Part shown: in pieces, positions 17,051-25,383 of the stretch | How the letters are laid out: the number at the start of each line of letters is the position of its first letter | How positions within the stretch are numbered: the first letter of the stretch is position 1 | From: Gynurincola endophyticus | Lineage (GTDB): Bacteria; Bacteroidota; Bacteroidia; Chitinophagales; Chitinophagaceae | NCBI RefSeq assembly: GCF_003991195.1 | Contig: NZ_RCWL01000002.1 | Location: 124,001-188,000 of the forward strand | DNA: 64,000 nt | Direction of reading: 5' to 3' | Notes under the pieces: model-generated | What the model was told of the DNA's origin: nothing | The model's database searches: none | Seen by the model: the letters and a program-made list of their open reading frames with translations, nothing else | Program-made: the position numbers and the translations under genes

Positions 17051-17288
17051 AAGTTAATAGAGAGGGTTTGAGAATAAAAATAGATCTTTTTATTAAATTA
17101 TTTAACCGATTCTCAATAGATTACAAAAATATCACTCTTCTATTCTAAGAAATTTGGCCAGTTTTGATCTTTGTCAAAACCGTTTGATAAGAAGTAGCCT
17201 GCGCATCTTTAAAGCCCGTTTATCGCAACAAGTATTTACCCTTACAGAAAAGGTAAGAGGTCTTATGGAAAAAATGCCATAAATATAA
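17051..17288. other. Intergenic region upstream of the acylase
   Basis: Together with the terminator that follows it, this is about 300 bases without a gene. Besides the promoter box at 17124-17131 it contains only AT-rich sequence. I see no further element in it. Confidence 0.5.
17124..17131 (-). promoter_or_regulatory. Possible -7 promoter box of the acylase operon
   Basis: TATTTTTG on the minus strand, 74 bases upstream of the ATG at 17050; it matches TAnnTTTG. Confidence 0.45.
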
Positions 17289-17337
17289 AAATCCCGTATA
17301 CAATGAGTATTTACTACTACCATTATATACGGGATTT
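17289..17337 (-). terminator. Terminator-like hairpin after the response regulator gene
   Basis: AAATCCCGTATA pairs perfectly with TATACGGGATTT across a 25-base loop, followed on the minus strand by a T-rich stretch. It begins 18 bases past the stop at 17355. The loop is longer than usual. Confidence 0.65.
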
Positions 17338-17354
17338 ATAAATCTTATAACTTA

Positions 17355-18518
17355 TTAAATTTTCGGCAAAACATAATTCTTCACATCCTCTCCATTAATA
17401 GACTTACCGGAAAGAATAATCAGACGTTCTACCACGTTGCGTAATTCGCGGATATTACCGGTCCAGTTATGCTCTTTTAAAGCATCAATGGCATCATCAG
17501 TAATTACTTTTTTAGTAATGCCATAATCGGCACAGATATCTGATAAAAATTTATCTACCAGTAGAGGAATATCTCCTTTTCTTTCGTTGAGTGAAGGAAC
17601 TTTTACGATAATTACACTGAGCCGGTGATATAAATCGAGGCGGAAATTTTTCTCTTCCACTTCTTTCAATAAATCTTTATTGGTAGCGGCAATCACTCTT
17701 ACATCAACATTAATATCTTTTTCACCGCCCACACGGGTGATTTTACCTTCCTGGAGTGCTCTGAGCACTTTTGCCTGTGCGCTCAGGCTCATATCACCGA
17801 TTTCATCGAGGAAGAGTGTACCGCCGTTAGCTTGTTCGAATTTTCCAATTCTTTGTTTAACCGCTGAAGTAAAGGAGCCTTTTTCATGTCCGAACAGCTC
17901 ACTTTCAATTAGTTCGCTCGGAATAGCGGCACAGTTCACTTCAATAATCGGAGATGCTGCGCGATTACTTTTTTCATGAATCCATCTGGCCACCAACTCT
18001 TTACCTACGCCGTTTTCACCCAAAACCAGTACTCTTGCGTCGGTCGGAGCAACTTTATCGATAGTTGCCCTGATATGTACCATAGGGTCTGATTCGCCGA
18101 TCATTTCGGCAACTTTGCTGACTTTTCTTTTTAACACTTTGGTTTCTGCAACGAGCTGCGTTTTATCCATTGCATTACGAATCGTGATCAACAAACGATT
18201 TAAATCGGGTGGTTTACTGATATAGTCGTAAGCGCCTTTTTTTACTGCTTCAACGGCTGTTTCGATGGTACCATGACCAGAAATCATTACAATAGGAACG
18301 TCAGGATTAATAGCACGTGCTTTTTCCAGAAACTCCATTCCGTCAAGTTTTGGCATTTTGATATCGCACAAAACGAGGTCATAAGTTTTTTCCTTGAACT
18401 GTTTTAAGCCGTCTTCTCCGTCTACCGCCTCATCTAATTTGTACCCTTCGTAAATTAAGATTTCACCCAACGTTTTACGAATTGCTCTTTCATCATCGAT
18501 CAGCAATATATTAGGCAT
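17355..18518 (-). CDS. NtrC-type response regulator lacking the C-terminal HTH
   Basis: 387 residues. A receiver domain at 1-120 has phospho-acceptor Asp52 in LVLCDIKMP and Lys102 in SKPP. A sigma-54-type AAA+ domain follows, with Walker A GENGVGKE (168-175), Walker B GGTLFLDEIGD (232-242) and an arginine region FRLDLYHRL (292-300). The sigma-54 contact loop reads GSFTSA (214-219) instead of the usual GAFTGA. The protein stops shortly after NWTGNIRELRNVVERL, so the Fis-type DNA-binding helix-turn-helix of NtrC proteins is absent. It may act from solution or control by protein contacts. No histidine kinase is adjacent. A dyad at 18585-18622 lies upstream. Confidence 0.92.
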   Translation of the reverse strand: MPNILLIDDERAIRKTLGEILIYEGYKLDEAVDGEDGLKQFKEKTYDLVLCDIKMPKLDGMEFLEKARAINPDVPIVMISGHGTIETAVEAVKKGAYDYISKPPDLNRLLITIRNAMDKTQLVAETKVLKRKVSKVAEMIGESDPMVHIRATIDKVAPTDARVLVLGENGVGKELVARWIHEKSNRAASPIIEVNCAAIPSELIESELFGHEKGSFTSAVKQRIGKFEQANGGTLFLDEIGDMSLSAQAKVLRALQEGKITRVGGEKDINVDVRVIAATNKDLLKEVEEKNFRLDLYHRLSVIIVKVPSLNERKGDIPLLVDKFLSDICADYGITKKVITDDAIDALKEHNWTGNIRELRNVVERLIILSGKSINGEDVKNYVLPKI

Positions 18519-18584
18519 ATTTTTAATATCGTTTTTTATTAAAGAATTTTACCAATTTGGCTGTTTGCTTTTCTGTATAAACCT

Positions 18585-18622
18585 CTACATAAAAATATGT
18601 ATTGCCTCAATATTTTATGTAG
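18585..18622. promoter_or_regulatory. Inverted repeat between divergent genes
   Basis: CTACATAAAAATA and TATTTTATGTAG form 12-bp arms (one bulged A) about 13 bases apart. The dyad lies between the response regulator (start 18518, minus) and the small membrane peptide (start 18681, plus). It is a possible operator. Confidence 0.45.
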
Positions 18623-18680
18623 AATATTCGTTAATTCTTAAAGTTCGGTGTAATTTAGTTAAAACCCAAACCCATCACCT

Positions 18681-18809
18681 ATGAACCCACAAACAACGTA
18701 CGCAAATTCAAACATTTTCTGGAAAGTTTTTTTAGTTGGCAGTTTATTTATGGCTACTAATTTAGGACTTCTGTTAGTGATCATCAACACCGCCAGGCTA
18801 TTAAAATAA
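18681..18809 (+). CDS. 42-residue single-pass membrane peptide
   Basis: ATG at 18681 opens a 42-codon frame: MNPQTTYANSNIFWKVFLVG, then a continuing hydrophobic helix and a short tail NTARLLK ending at TAA 18807-18809. One membrane span of about 22 residues is followed by a positively charged C-terminus. It is flanked by a near-consensus -7 box (TAATTTAG, 18651-18658) and by a perfect terminator palindrome 15 bases after its stop, which supports a real transcript. It sits divergently from the NtrC-like regulator. I recognise no family; single-span peptides of this size often modulate larger membrane complexes, but that is only inference. Confidence 0.6.
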   Translation: MNPQTTYANSNIFWKVFLVGSLFMATNLGLLLVIINTARLLK

Positions 18810-18823
18810 TCATTAAAATTCAT

Positions 18824-18853
18824 AAAAAAAACCGGAACTAGTTCCGGTTTTTT
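18824..18853. terminator. Bidirectional terminator, small peptide / pdhB
   Basis: A perfect 30-bp palindrome with a central CCGGAACTAGTTCCGG flanked by seven A and seven T residues. It can end the plus-strand small gene and the minus-strand pdhB (stop at 18873). Confidence 0.92.
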
Positions 18854-18872
18854 TATTTATATAATCAGTTGA

Positions 18873-19859
18873 TTATTTCTTTCTGTACATCACGTCTTTC
18901 ACCAGTTTCACTGTTCTTGGAACATCAGGTAAAGCTGCTGCTACAAGGTTTGGAGCGTAGTGTAAAGGAGCATCTGCTGCGGTAATTCTTAATACAGGTG
19001 CATCTAAATAATCGAAAGCTTCTTTCTGAATACGATAAGCGATTTCAGAAGAGATTGAACACATTGGCCATTGTTCTTCAACAATCACCAGACGGTTCGT
19101 TTTTTTAACGCTTTCAACGATAGTATGCCAGTCCAGAGGACGGATAGTACGTAAGTCGATTACTTCAGCGCTGATACCTTCTTTTTCTAATTCAGCTGCA
19201 GCACCCAAAGCAACTTTCATCATTTTGTTATAAGAAACGATGGTTACGTCTCTACCGGCTTTTTTAATATCAGCTTTACCGATTGGGATAATGTATTCGC
19301 CTTCAGGAACTTCTCCTTTATCGCCATACATTTGTTCACTTTCCATGAACATTACCGGGTCATTATCAAGAATTGCAGCTTTCAACAAGCCTTTTGCATC
19401 GTAAGGGTTTGAAGGAGATATTACTTTAATACCAGGGATATTAGCGTAATAACTTTCAAATGCTGTAGAGTGCTGTGCTCCCAACTGACCTGCAGAACCG
19501 TTTGGTCCGCGGAAAACAATAGGACAGCTGATCTGACCACCACTCATGGCTAACATCTTAGATGCAGTGTTCAGGATCTGGTCCATCGCCAATACAGCGA
19601 AGTTCCATGTCATGAACTCTACAATCGGACGTAGTCCGTTTTGTGCAGCGCCTACTGCGATAGCAGCAAAACCTAATTCTGCAATTGGGGTATCGATTAC
19701 TCTTTTAGGGCCGAACTCAGCTAACATACCCTGGCTCACTTTGTAAGCACCATTGTATTCTGCTACTTCTTCACCCATTAAGAAGATATTCGGGTCTTTT
19801 CTCATTTCTTCGTTCATCGCTTCACGAAGCGCCTCACGATATGCGATAACTCTTGCCAT
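18873..19859 (-). CDS. pdhB: Pyruvate dehydrogenase E1 component, beta subunit
   Basis: A 328-residue transketolase-like protein. It has the E1-beta start (YREALREAMNEEMRKD), MGEEVAEYNGAYKVSQG, DTPIAELGFAAIAVGAA, and the C-terminal transketolase domain with VVEEQWP. It forms the thiamine-dependent E1 heterotetramer with PdhA and converts pyruvate to acetyl-dihydrolipoyl-E2. The matching alpha subunit is encoded 35 kb away at 54543-55538 rather than next to it. The 2-oxoacid substrate is assumed to be pyruvate from overall similarity. Promoter box TAATTTTG lies at 19888-19895; the bidirectional terminator at 18824-18853 follows. Confidence 0.94.
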   Translation of the reverse strand: MARVIAYREALREAMNEEMRKDPNIFLMGEEVAEYNGAYKVSQGMLAEFGPKRVIDTPIAELGFAAIAVGAAQNGLRPIVEFMTWNFAVLAMDQILNTASKMLAMSGGQISCPIVFRGPNGSAGQLGAQHSTAFESYYANIPGIKVISPSNPYDAKGLLKAAILDNDPVMFMESEQMYGDKGEVPEGEYIIPIGKADIKKAGRDVTIVSYNKMMKVALGAAAELEKEGISAEVIDLRTIRPLDWHTIVESVKKTNRLVIVEEQWPMCSISSEIAYRIQKEAFDYLDAPVLRITAADAPLHYAPNLVAAALPDVPRTVKLVKDVMYRKK

Positions 19860-19887
19860 TCCGGTTTTTATTATTTAGAAAGTTGTG

Positions 19888-19895
19888 CAAAATTA
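19888..19895 (-). promoter_or_regulatory. -7 promoter box of pdhB
   Basis: TAATTTTG on the minus strand (TAnnTTTG), 29 bases before the ATG at 19859. Confidence 0.6.
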
Positions 19896-19970
19896 TTGGT
19901 TGATAGGCATATAAACAAATCTTAGTCAACCGGGGATTAAAGATAATTCATAATTTTTACTCTACATAAG

Positions 19971-20549
19971 TTACAGTCTGAACTTTTTTAGGGCTGCAAA
20001 TACCTCATGAACAGGTAGTCCCATCACATTGTAGAAGTCTCCGGTTATTTTTTCAATGCCCACGGCACCGATCCATTCCTGTATAGCATAGGCCCCGGCC
20101 TTATCGTAGGGCTGATATTGATCTACATAGAACTCAAGCTCAGCGGGCGTTAGCAAGTTAAAGCTCACTTCGGTAGAACTGGAAAAACGGATATTTTCGT
20201 TCGGAGTAATAATATATACTCCGGTAATCACCGTATGGTTTTTTCCGTTTAACAAAGCCAGCATTTCGAGGGCCTCCGTGCGGTTCTGAGGTTTTCCTAA
20301 AATCTGTTCATTCGCCACAACAATGGTGTCGGCAGCGATAATGATAGACGGTTGCGAATGTTTTTTTTGAATTGCACCGGCTTTTTCAGCTGCAATCAGG
20401 ATAGGAACTTCCGTTACAGGGGTATTTTCAGGAATAATTTCATCGGTATTAGCCACTTCCACTTCAAAGGGGATGGCAGCCCATTCCAGCAGTTGTTTTC
20501 GCCTGGGTGACGCTGAAGCCAAAACAACAGGATATTGATAACGGTACAT
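19971..20549 (-). CDS. maf: Maf-family nucleotide pyrophosphatase
   Basis: 192 residues with the signature SASPRRKQLLEW near the N-terminus, AADTIVV in the middle, and ITGVYII and GAYAIQEWIGAVGIEKI later on. Maf proteins hydrolyse non-canonical or canonical nucleoside triphosphates (dTTP, UTP or modified forms) and have been linked to septum control. It is the last gene of a three-gene operon. Only 3 bases separate it from the upstream prenyltransferase. Full length and intact. Confidence 0.94.
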   Translation of the reverse strand: MYRYQYPVVLASASPRRKQLLEWAAIPFEVEVANTDEIIPENTPVTEVPILIAAEKAGAIQKKHSQPSIIIAADTIVVANEQILGKPQNRTEALEMLALLNGKNHTVITGVYIITPNENIRFSSSTEVSFNLLTPAELEFYVDQYQPYDKAGAYAIQEWIGAVGIEKITGDFYNVMGLPVHEVFAALKKFRL

Positions 20550-20552
20550 AAT

Positions 20553-21491
20553 TTAGTAAATTTTAAAAAACACCATCGACAGAATACCGAATAGCATTAC
20601 AATTTTTACCTGCGAGCTGAGTTTTGTAAATTCCGCCACCGTTTGTGCATGATAAACACCTTTAACTATTTTCATGAGAGGTGCTAAAATGAAAATAATA
20701 CAATAAACGATCGCATACCACCACTGATAAGGTAAAACGTATACAATTAATCCGGCAATAGCGGCAATTAGTATAATCAGCCAGGTAATAATGAATATTT
20801 TGCAGACTTGTATCCCCCAAACAATCGGCATTGTTTTACAACCGTATTTCTGATCTCCTTTACGGTCTTCAATATCTTTGATGACTTCTCTGACGATAGA
20901 AATAATAAATGCAAATCCGGCATAGAGGAAGGTCAGTCTTAATAGTTTACCTGTATTCACCTCCAGTTCAGGGAAGCGCGTAATAATCACAAAATGAATC
21001 CATCCCCCAACGATCAGAATTACCCATGCTGTGAGTAATGAAATAATAATATTACCGCTTAATAGTTTCTTTTTGAAAGAAGCACTGTACATCCACAAAA
21101 CAAGTACAGTTCCGATATTGCCGAGCAACATCCACCAGGCACCTGTTTTCCAGGCAGCATAACCGGTTAATAAAATGCCGGCAAATGAGAACATTAAATG
21201 CCATACGATAGCCCATCTTCTCCTGATATATTTATCAATGATTCGTCGTTCGGGTTTATTAATAATATCTATATTGATATCAAAGTAATCATTAATAACA
21301 TTTCCGCCTGCGGCAATCAGCACGCCAGCTACAATGAGCGATATAATTGCAGGTAAAGGCAATATATCGGTTAGAGGAGTTTCACCTAATATCGGCTGTG
21401 CTATAAAAAACAAAAACATGCATTGTGTAAGCACAATGAACAGTAAGTTCAGACTTCTAATTAATTTAAAAAAGGCAGTAACAATATGCAT
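20553..21491 (-). CDS. UbiA-family prenyltransferase (geranylgeranylglycerol-phosphate type)
   Basis: A 312-residue integral membrane protein with about nine helices. Two Asp-rich prenyl-diphosphate motifs are visible: NDYFDINID (about residues 67-75) and DIEDRKGDQKYG (about 208-219). UbiA enzymes move a prenyl chain onto an acceptor at the membrane. In Bacteroidota this gene beside maf and a KdsC-like phosphatase is usually annotated as geranylgeranylglycerol-phosphate geranylgeranyltransferase, an archaeal-type ether lipid step; quinone or heme prenylation is an alternative. It lies 25 bases after the KdsC-like gene and 3 bases before maf. Confidence 0.88.
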   Translation of the reverse strand: MHIVTAFFKLIRSLNLLFIVLTQCMFLFFIAQPILGETPLTDILPLPAIISLIVAGVLIAAGGNVINDYFDINIDIINKPERRIIDKYIRRRWAIVWHLMFSFAGILLTGYAAWKTGAWWMLLGNIGTVLVLWMYSASFKKKLLSGNIIISLLTAWVILIVGGWIHFVIITRFPELEVNTGKLLRLTFLYAGFAFIISIVREVIKDIEDRKGDQKYGCKTMPIVWGIQVCKIFIITWLIILIAAIAGLIVYVLPYQWWYAIVYCIIFILAPLMKIVKGVYHAQTVAEFTKLSSQVKIVMLFGILSMVFFKIY

Positions 21492-21516
21492 GCTATAAGC
21501 TTTTCTCTATACTTAT

Positions 21517-22032
21517 TTATGTACTGGGAATATGGGTATCAGCTACCCATTTTTTCTGGAGTTTTAATACTTTCTCAATGATTTCGCGCACACAACCTTT
21601 GCCACCTGCAACCGGTGAGATATAATGTGCGATTGCCTGGATTTCCGGTACAGCGTCATGGGGGCAGGCACTTACTCCTACCATTTGCATCACTTCCAGA
21701 TCAGGAATATCATCCCCCACATAAAGTACTTCTCCCGCATTAATGCCTTCTTCACTCATGAAGCGTTTAAGCACTTCTACCTTATCTCTCACGCCCATAT
21801 GAATAGCGGTTAATCCTAATTTTTGAAACCTTATTTCGGCTGGTTGCGATACGCCACCTGAAATTACAGCCATCTTATACCCTCTTTTGATGGCAAACTG
21901 CATCGCATAGCCGTCTTTTACGTTCATGGTGCGGATCAGTTCACCTTCCGGATGTACGGTAAGACTTCCGTCGGTTAAAACGCCGTCCATATCGAACACA
22001 AAGGCTTTAATATTCTTTAATTGATCTAACAT
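21517..22032 (-). CDS. kdsC: KdsC-like HAD phosphatase (Kdo-8-phosphate phosphatase family)
   Basis: About 171 residues from the ATG at 22032. HAD motif I is FDMDGVLTDG (nucleophile and acid-base Asp), motif II is in AVISGG, and the C-terminal motif is YVGDDIPDLEVM. The protein lacks a cap domain, as in KdsC, which removes phosphate from Kdo-8-P for lipopolysaccharide. The frame stays open to 22116, but that extension lies inside the terminator hairpin of the preceding gene, so the internal start is chosen. First gene of the operon with UbiA and maf. The exact substrate is assumed from family. Confidence 0.85.
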   Translation of the reverse strand: MLDQLKNIKAFVFDMDGVLTDGSLTVHPEGELIRTMNVKDGYAMQFAIKRGYKMAVISGGVSQPAEIRFQKLGLTAIHMGVRDKVEVLKRFMSEEGINAGEVLYVGDDIPDLEVMQMVGVSACPHDAVPEIQAIAHYISPVAGGKGCVREIIEKVLKLQKKWVADTHIPST

Positions 22033-22059
22033 AGCTGTAGGTTCAAACAAATGTACGTC

Positions 22060-22115
22060 AAAAAAAATGTTGTTCCAGCTATTCGAGGTTGAAATCTCAA
22101 ATAGCCGGAACAACA
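22060..22115 (-). terminator. Strong Rho-independent terminator after prc
   Basis: TGTTGTTCC-GCTATT and AATAGC-GGAACAACA arms (one mismatch), with an inner GAG/CTC pair and an 8-base loop, are followed by eight T residues on the minus strand. It begins 62 bases past the protease stop at 22177 and separates it from the kdsC operon. Confidence 0.9.
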
Positions 22116-22176
22116 CTGCTTCAGGTAGAATTATATATCACAGAACAATATCCGTTCTGCTCAGAATGTTAAGTTT

Positions 22177-24300
22177 TTATTGCTTTTTGATCATATCATT
22201 CATGATACTGACCGTTTCTCTCAGATAAATATCATTTTCGCTCAATGACTTGATCCAGTCTTTGAAACGATCTGCTTTTGCTGTATCATTCGCCACTTTC
22301 TCTATATCAGCAGGAAAAGCTTTCACGCTTAAGATTACTTTATCTTTTAAAGCTTCATCAATTGATTTGGTAATTTCTTTTGATTTTTTACGCTCTTTCA
22401 GTGCACTGTCTAATTGCAATGAAACAATGCTATCTTTTTCACCTGCCAGCCACTCAGCATTATTTTTAATGAGCTGGAATGCTTTATTCTGTGCTACTCT
22501 TTCTTCACTTTTTTGTTTCACCAGTTGCAGGTCATAATTCATCGGCCATTCCTGATAAGTTGCTTTTTTAATTTCATCCCATTCTAATGCTTCTTTCACA
22601 TCTTTCTCTCTGAATTTTGCATATTCGTACAAATCAGGAAGGATGATATCAGATTCTACTCCTTTTAACTGAGTAGACCCACCGTTGATACGATAATATT
22701 TCTGAATGGTTAATTTTAAAGTTCCTAATTCAGAATCGGTATTAAAAAATCCTGTTGCCTGGTCAATTCCCAACACTCTTTGTACAGTTCCTTTACCATA
22801 TGAAGAAGTACTTCCTATAATTACACCACGTTTATAATCCTGAATAGCAGCTGCAAATATTTCAGAAGCCGAAGCACTGAACTCATTGATCATTACAGTG
22901 ACTGGTCCGTTAAAAACAATTCCTTTTTCTGTATCATTATGAATGTAAGGACGTTTATTTCTATCCTGCACCTGTACTACAGGCCCCTGGTCGATAAAAT
23001 AACCTACCATTTTCACCACTTCGCGCAGCACACCGCCACCGTTATTACGAAGGTCGATGATGACACCCTCTACTTTTGACTCATTGAGTTTTACCAATGC
23101 TGCTTTTACATCTTCAGAGCTATATTGCCCGCCTTCTTCGGTAAATGGCGCATAGAATTCAGGCAGATAAATATATCCGATTTTTTTTCCGTCTTTTTCA
23201 ATAATAGCAGATTTGGCAAAGGTTTCGTCCTGAATAATTTTATCTCTGATTAAAGAAACTTCTTTAATTGAACCATCTTGTTTTTTTAACCAGATACGAA
23301 CTTCCGTACCTTTCTGGCCACGAATTACTTTTACTGCATCTTCTACAAAATAACCAACAATATCAATCGGCTCTTCTTTTCCCTGTGCTACTTTTACGAT
23401 CAGGTCACCAACGGCTATTTCTTTTGATTTCCATGCGGGGCTACCCACCAGAACTGAAGTAATTTTTATGTTACCATCAGATTCCTGCAAAGAAGCTCCG
23501 ATACCGAAAAAGCTACCGCTCATCTGCTCTTCAAAATATCTTTTATCTACAGGCGGCATGTAAGTAGTATGCGGATCGATATATTCAGCGATTGTTTTTA
23601 CATAATCATTGAATTGTTCCTGTTCGTTATATTTTGTTTTAAAACGATCGTAGGTTCTGTTCATCAGTTTCAGCACATAATTTCTGGCGTCCAGTTCTAA
23701 TGAATCTTTAGGGCGTTTTTTATTCTCACTGGTTTCATTCTCCATTACCAGATCAACATAACGATTTAATGCCAGGTATTTCAAACGTTTCGTCCATTCA
23801 GTTCGTCTTTGAGCCTCGTTTAAAGGAAAGCTCTTTTTATCAGCATCTACGGCATAGGTTTCATTCTTAGAGAAGTCGAACGGTTTGCTTAAAATGTCTT
23901 TATACAAAGCTTCCGTTTCACGAATTCTTTTTTGGTAGATATTGTACACTGCCGGTACGAATTTGATGGGTGCTCCCAGAATTTCATCGTCCAGTGTTAA
24001 TTTATATTCGCTTAAATCATTAATATCCTGCTGAATAAAAATATTCTTTTGCGGATCTAAACGATCGTTCAGGTATTTATTGAATATATTTTGGGAAAAT
24101 TCGTCATTTATTTGTTTAGGGCTATAGTGCAGCTGTTGCAGATACACGGCTACATTTCTCAGAATCATTTCATTCGGAGAGGGGTCCTCTTTACTACTTC
24201 TACCTAATGTGTTGACTGTTATCAAAAGGGCGAGGCCTACCAATACTGCAATAAAGGGAAGGTTTCTTCTATTAAACATATTTTTAAAAACTTTAGACAT
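22177..24300 (-). CDS. prc: Carboxy-terminal processing peptidase (Prc/Tsp, S41)
   Basis: 707 residues. An N-terminal membrane anchor (about 13-31) is followed by a Tsp-specific helical region, a PDZ domain (about 240-320: SFFGIGASLQESDG, VLVGSPAWKS, GDLIVKVAQG) and the S41 catalytic core. The nucleophile is a Ser in EFSASASEIFAAA (about 477), with Lys in YGKGTVQR (about 501). A C-terminal Lys/Glu-rich helical domain follows. It degrades or trims periplasmic proteins from their C-termini. Single-gene unit with a strong terminator. Intact; start at the ATG that gives the anchor. Confidence 0.93.
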   Translation of the reverse strand: MSKVFKNMFNRRNLPFIAVLVGLALLITVNTLGRSSKEDPSPNEMILRNVAVYLQQLHYSPKQINDEFSQNIFNKYLNDRLDPQKNIFIQQDINDLSEYKLTLDDEILGAPIKFVPAVYNIYQKRIRETEALYKDILSKPFDFSKNETYAVDADKKSFPLNEAQRRTEWTKRLKYLALNRYVDLVMENETSENKKRPKDSLELDARNYVLKLMNRTYDRFKTKYNEQEQFNDYVKTIAEYIDPHTTYMPPVDKRYFEEQMSGSFFGIGASLQESDGNIKITSVLVGSPAWKSKEIAVGDLIVKVAQGKEEPIDIVGYFVEDAVKVIRGQKGTEVRIWLKKQDGSIKEVSLIRDKIIQDETFAKSAIIEKDGKKIGYIYLPEFYAPFTEEGGQYSSEDVKAALVKLNESKVEGVIIDLRNNGGGVLREVVKMVGYFIDQGPVVQVQDRNKRPYIHNDTEKGIVFNGPVTVMINEFSASASEIFAAAIQDYKRGVIIGSTSSYGKGTVQRVLGIDQATGFFNTDSELGTLKLTIQKYYRINGGSTQLKGVESDIILPDLYEYAKFREKDVKEALEWDEIKKATYQEWPMNYDLQLVKQKSEERVAQNKAFQLIKNNAEWLAGEKDSIVSLQLDSALKERKKSKEITKSIDEALKDKVILSVKAFPADIEKVANDTAKADRFKDWIKSLSENDIYLRETVSIMNDMIKKQ

Positions 24301-24396
24301 CCTACCAAATATAAAACATTCTAGGTCAGAAAGGTTTGAAATTATTTATAGTTTAACAACTATTAAAGAGTAAGTTAACAAAATAGACCGGAAATA

Positions 24397-24428
24397 AAAA
24401 GGCTAAAGCTTTAAAGCTTTAGCCTTTT
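24397..24428 (-). terminator. Terminator of the tRNA-His gene
   Basis: A perfect 32-bp palindrome (AAAAGGCTAAAGCTT and its complement around TA) directly after the 3' end of the tRNA, with a T-run on the minus strand. Confidence 0.9.
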
Positions 24429-24429
24429 G

Positions 24430-24504
<75 letters not shown>

Positions 24505-24514
24505 GTTTGCGTTG

Positions 24515-24522
24515 CAAAGATA
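24515..24522 (-). promoter_or_regulatory. -7 promoter box of tRNA-His
   Basis: TATCTTTG on the minus strand, 11 bases before the first base of the tRNA. Confidence 0.7.
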
Positions 24523-24664
24523 GATAAGTTTAATATTCGCACAAAAACTTTTTGTTATTTTTTTAAACTTTTTTTGTGTAAAGTTTTCATTTTCAGTTTG
24601 CTCCCCCGCAGGAAGCAATCCCATATTAGATTTCATCAAAAAACCAGTTTCCAAATTACTTTTA

Positions 24665-24672
24665 TACATTTG
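24665..24672 (+). promoter_or_regulatory. -7 promoter box of the DUF445 gene
   Basis: TACATTTG matches TAnnTTTG, 22 bases before the ATG at 24695. Confidence 0.6.
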
Positions 24673-24694
24673 CAGGCATTTATAAAAAACAAAC

Positions 24695-25303
24695 ATGAGC
24701 TGGACACTTATTATTATACCGATCATCGCAGGTTTTATCGGTTGGATTACGAATCTGATAGCAATCAGAATGTTATTTCATCCTAAACAACCCGTTAACA
24801 TTTTAGGATATAAACTACAAGGCGTATTTCCCAAGCGCCAGGATGCATTTGCCCAAAAACTCGGAAAGTTGGTAAGTGACGAACTGCTCTCATTTGCTGA
24901 TATTGAACAAAAAATTGCCAATCCTGCTAATGTACAAAAGGTTTTACCCCTCGTTGAAACCCATATCGACGATTTTTTACGTGTTCGCCTCAAAGAAAAA
25001 ATGCCCGTTATCAGTATGTTCATTGGCGACAAAACCATTCAGGAATTAAAAGCCGTCTTCATGGGCGAATTAGAGGCATTATTTCCCCAGCTTTTAAGCG
25101 GGTACATTAATTCAATGAAAAATGAACTCGACCTGGAAAAAATTGTTTACGAGAAAGTCAAAAACTTCTCTTCAGACAAGCTGGAATCTATTTTATACCA
25201 GATTTTATCAAAAGAATTCAGATATATTGAAATTATCGGAGGCATATTAGGATTTCTGATCGGTGTTATACAGGTGATTTTAAGTGTATTTATCTTAAAA
25301 TAA
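24695..25303 (+). CDS. DUF445 family membrane protein
   Basis: 202 residues. The N-terminal membrane helix is followed by GWITNLIAIRMLFHPKQP, the conserved DUF445 signature, then LGYKLQGVFPKRQ. A long helical middle follows, and a second hydrophobic helix closes the C-terminus (IIGGILGFLIGVIQVILSVF). The topology suggests two membrane anchors holding a soluble helical domain. Function of the family is not established. Length is usual for Bacteroidota members. It has its own promoter, and the next gene on the strand starts 80 bases later. Confidence 0.9.
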   Translation: MSWTLIIIPIIAGFIGWITNLIAIRMLFHPKQPVNILGYKLQGVFPKRQDAFAQKLGKLVSDELLSFADIEQKIANPANVQKVLPLVETHIDDFLRVRLKEKMPVISMFIGDKTIQELKAVFMGELEALFPQLLSGYINSMKNELDLEKIVYEKVKNFSSDKLESILYQILSKEFRYIEIIGGILGFLIGVIQVILSVFILK

Positions 25304-25383
25304 CTCTTTAACTTTTTTTAACATTTGAGGACGAAGGTTTTATTTCTATTCACCGTCTAACTCTAATACACTAAGAAGAAATT

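Noticed and set aside
18559-18575. Possible sigma-54 promoter before the small peptide
   Set aside because: GG and GC elements are 6 bases apart instead of about 10.
22033-22116. N-terminal extension of the KdsC-like protein
   Set aside because: These codons lie inside the terminator of the upstream protease gene and are not homologous to the family.
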